The notes beneath the pieces are model-generated. The model searched no databases. It was not told the origin of the DNA and worked only from the letters and a program-made list of their open reading frames with translations. 7,984 bases of DNA, taken from assembly GCA_003645845.1 (NCBI GenBank), contig QNCV01000104.1, positions 1 to 7,984 on the forward strand, read 5' to 3'. This stretch comes from Fidelibacterota bacterium. Its GTDB lineage: Bacteria > Fidelibacterota > UBA2242. A program made the position numbers and the translations under genes. This document shows, piece after piece, positions 6,530 through 7,984 of this stretch. Position 1 is the stretch's first letter; each line of letters starts with the position of its first letter.

Positions 6530-6654
6530 TATTCACAATATTTCATAAATAACAGTATAAATTGTAAGGTTACCTAATTAACTATATGTAAGGCACAAAT
6601 CACTTCTTACCATTTAAAACAGTGAAAGGAGGGAAAGGCAAATATTTGTGAATA
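6530..6654. repeat. Inverted repeat, arms 6530-6543 and 6640-6654
   Basis: TATTCACAATATTT at 6530-6543 is the reverse complement of AAATATTTGTGAATA at 6640-6654 except for one extra base in the second arm. The arms are 96 bases apart. The left arm covers the candidate -35 box and the right arm lies in the purine-rich leader. Both arms are AT-rich, so the match may be chance. Confidence 0.35.
6532..6561 (+). promoter_or_regulatory. Candidate sigma70-type promoter of the FG-GAP protein gene
   Basis: TTCACA (6532-6537) and TATAAA (6556-6561) each match the -35 and -10 consensus at five of six positions and are 18 bases apart. Transcription would begin near 6568, giving a leader of roughly 125 bases. 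The surroundings are AT-rich, so chance matches are possible, but this is the best candidate in the gap and suggests the gene is transcribed independently of the deaminase operon. Confidence 0.45.
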
Positions 6655-6694
6655 GGAGAATAAAAATTTTAAGGAAAAACAAAGGAGAGAAAGA

Positions 6695-7984
6695 ATGAAA
6701 AAAGTTTTAATCAGCTTGTTGGTTTTTGCTACAGTAATATTTGCTGCACAAGTCGACAAGAATGGCGATGTATTACTGACTTCACCTTTTGATGTCAGTA
6801 AATCACTGGTCAAATCCATAAGTTCTAACGGATTTACTGTTGGTACAAAAGCATCAGGTGAAGTTATCCGGGATTTATGGTTTGGCAGCGATTTCGACCA
6901 GGATGGTAATAAGGAAGTGTTACTAGCTTCCTACGGTACTACCGGTCGGGCATATGTCTATGAAATTGATGCTGATAACTCCGCCACACTATTTTTTGAT
7001 ACTGGTGACTTGACCGGTGGATACACAACATCAACACGACATGTCGCTTTTAGCGACCTTGATGGTAACGGTATGCAGGAACTGCTTGTCAGTGTTAACG
7101 CATCTGGTGCAAACGGTGGTATATATGCTTATGAATATGATACTGGCACCGGAGCTTTCAGAACTCCAGTCCACCTTTTTGGTGACCTGGCAACTGCTGA
7201 CCGCTGGTACGTCGAAGGTTTTTATGTTGATGACGTTGATGGCGATGGAGTACAGGAAATTATGTTTGGGAATAACGCTTCTTCATCAACATTAGACAAT
7301 TTCTATATTGCATCTGTCGAATCCGGAACATTTGCCGATGACAATATTGTCACAAAGATCGAATTTACTCATGGTAAGTCCAGCGCCACATACACGCTTG
7401 GTGGCAGCCCCTATGGCGCAGTCACATCCGACCTGGATGGTGATGGTCATAAAGAAGTACTTTTTGCAGGTTGGGACCATGGCGCGATGCTGATTGTGGA
7501 AGCCGACGCTGCCGATACGTATACGGTTCACAACTATATTCAGACCGATCTGGATCTTCGTGATGACTTTGCCTTTTATGATTTTGCTCCTGCCGATCTT
7601 GACGGAGACGGTCGTGATGAGGTCTATCTCTCCATGTACGACGGCGGCGCATTATATTGCATCACCTGTCCTGTAGGAACAGATTTATCCGCAATGACTA
7701 CCGCAAACGTCCATAAAATTGATGCCCTGGGAAGTTCCGGTGGTGTCTGCACACAAATCGGTGATTGGGACATGGATGGAAAAATGGAAATAATTGCATC
7801 CGGAGGCGGCAGTTCTCTGACAATGCATGAATACCAGGGCGGAGATCCGACACTTACGACCAGTTGGGTCAAAGATTCCGTGGTTACGAATGCTTCATTC
7901 AGTGGTGTATACGGAATGCGCTATGCCGGCGACCTGGATGGTGACGGTTTGCCAGAGATTTACGGCGCCAATACCGGATCTACA
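6695..7984 (+). CDS. Secreted FG-GAP/VCBS-repeat beta-propeller protein (runs off right edge)
   Basis: 430 codons are open from ATG at 6695 to the window end with no stop, so the C-terminus is missing. Residues 1-17/18 (MKKVLISLLVFATVIFAA) are a signal peptide, indicating export. Seven calcium-binding DxDxDG-type motifs follow: DFDQDGNKEVLL (66), DLDGNGMQELLV (121), DVDGDGVQEIMF (180), DLDGDGHKEVLF (246), DLDGDGRDEVYL (301), DWDMDGKMEIIA (357) and DLDGDGLPEIYG (413). Their spacing of 55, 59, 66, 55, 56 and 56 residues is that of FG-GAP/VCBS blades as in integrin-alpha propellers, and seven motifs suit one complete seven-bladed propeller, though more may follow outside. C322 and C325 form a CxxC, with C352 nearby. 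In known relatives such proteins act at the cell surface or outside, in adhesion or binding; none of this can be assigned here. AAGGAG seven bases before the ATG supports the start. A C-terminal sorting or anchoring domain is likely but not visible. Confidence 0.9.
   Translation, partial: MKKVLISLLVFATVIFAAQVDKNGDVLLTSPFDVSKSLVKSISSNGFTVGTKASGEVIRDLWFGSDFDQDGNKEVLLASYGTTGRAYVYEIDADNSATLFFDTGDLTGGYTTSTRHVAFSDLDGNGMQELLVSVNASGANGGIYAYEYDTGTGAFRTPVHLFGDLATADRWYVEGFYVDDVDGDGVQEIMFGNNASSSTLDNFYIASVESGTFADDNIVTKIEFTHGKSSATYTLGGSPYGAVTSDLDGDGHKEVLFAGWDHGAMLIVEADAADTYTVHNYIQTDLDLRDDFAFYDFAPADLDGDGRDEVYLSMYDGGALYCITCPVGTDLSAMTTANVHKIDALGSSGGVCTQIGDWDMDGKMEIIASGGGSSLTMHEYQGGDPTLTTSWVKDSVVTNASFSGVYGMRYAGDLDGDGLPEIYGANTGST

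Larger units (their letters stand above)
6504..6694 (+). other. AT-rich intergenic leader with purine-rich tracts and a long-range inverted repeat
   Basis: This stretch is much more AT-rich than its neighbours. It contains a candidate promoter (6532-6561), inverted-repeat arms at 6530-6543 and 6640-6654, and four successive purine-rich Shine-Dalgarno-like sites: AAAGGAGGG (6625-6633), AGGAGAA (6654-6660), AAGGAAA (6671-6677) and AAAGGAGAG (6681-6689). Only the last is well placed, seven bases before the ATG at 6695. A tiny reading frame from GTG at 6648 ends at 6698, overlapping the next start as ATGA. No factor-independent terminator is evident after the deaminase gene. Confidence 0.5.

Noticed and set aside
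7017..7295. Plus-strand open frame of 92 codons within the propeller gene
   Set aside because: It is a shifted frame of the repeat protein, whose own frame is open for 430 codons and carries signal peptide and DxDxDG motifs.

Overview
The window is ordinary chromosomal sequence of moderate GC. It carries complete or partial genes for seven proteins in two divergent transcription units, plus a separate gene for a secreted protein. I see no tRNA, rRNA, CRISPR array, insertion sequence or phage gene. Strong Shine-Dalgarno sequences, two forced TTG starts, a PqqD/OPT/adenosine deaminase cluster and a large secreted FG-GAP protein would fit an uncultured lineage of the FCB superphylum (KSB1-, Zixibacteria- or Marinimicrobia-like). 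That placement is an inference from gene style, not a demonstrated taxonomy.

Left part, minus strand (2837 down to 1): a tight three-gene unit. A 457-residue protein of unknown function comes first. It overlaps by 11 bases a single-chain fusion of ribonuclease HII and a YraN (UPF0102) nuclease-like domain. Seven bases after that stop codon comes a gamma-glutamyltranspeptidase precursor, which runs off the left edge. The Shine-Dalgarno of the transpeptidase gene overlaps the stop codon of the fusion gene, so the genes look translationally coupled.

Centre (2838-3066): a 229-base divergent intergenic region with weak candidate promoters on each strand and a short direct repeat. Plus strand from 3067: an OPT-family oligopeptide transporter, a free-standing PqqD-family protein, and an adenosine deaminase. 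The spacing (45 and 2 bases) suggests one operon. A peptide importer next to a periplasmic/extracellular gamma-glutamyl hydrolase, together with a purine-nucleoside deaminase, suggests nutrient salvage, but the genes are on opposite strands and the link is only inferred.

Right part: an AT-rich 191-base gap (6504-6694) with a good candidate sigma70-type promoter and an unusually purine-rich leader. It is followed by a signal-peptide-bearing protein with seven evenly spaced DxDxDG motifs, read as an FG-GAP/VCBS calcium-binding beta-propeller, cut off by the right edge.

No clearly new multi-gene system is visible. The points most worth a second look are the RNase HII-YraN fusion, the orphan PqqD between a transporter and a deaminase, and the structured leader of the propeller gene.
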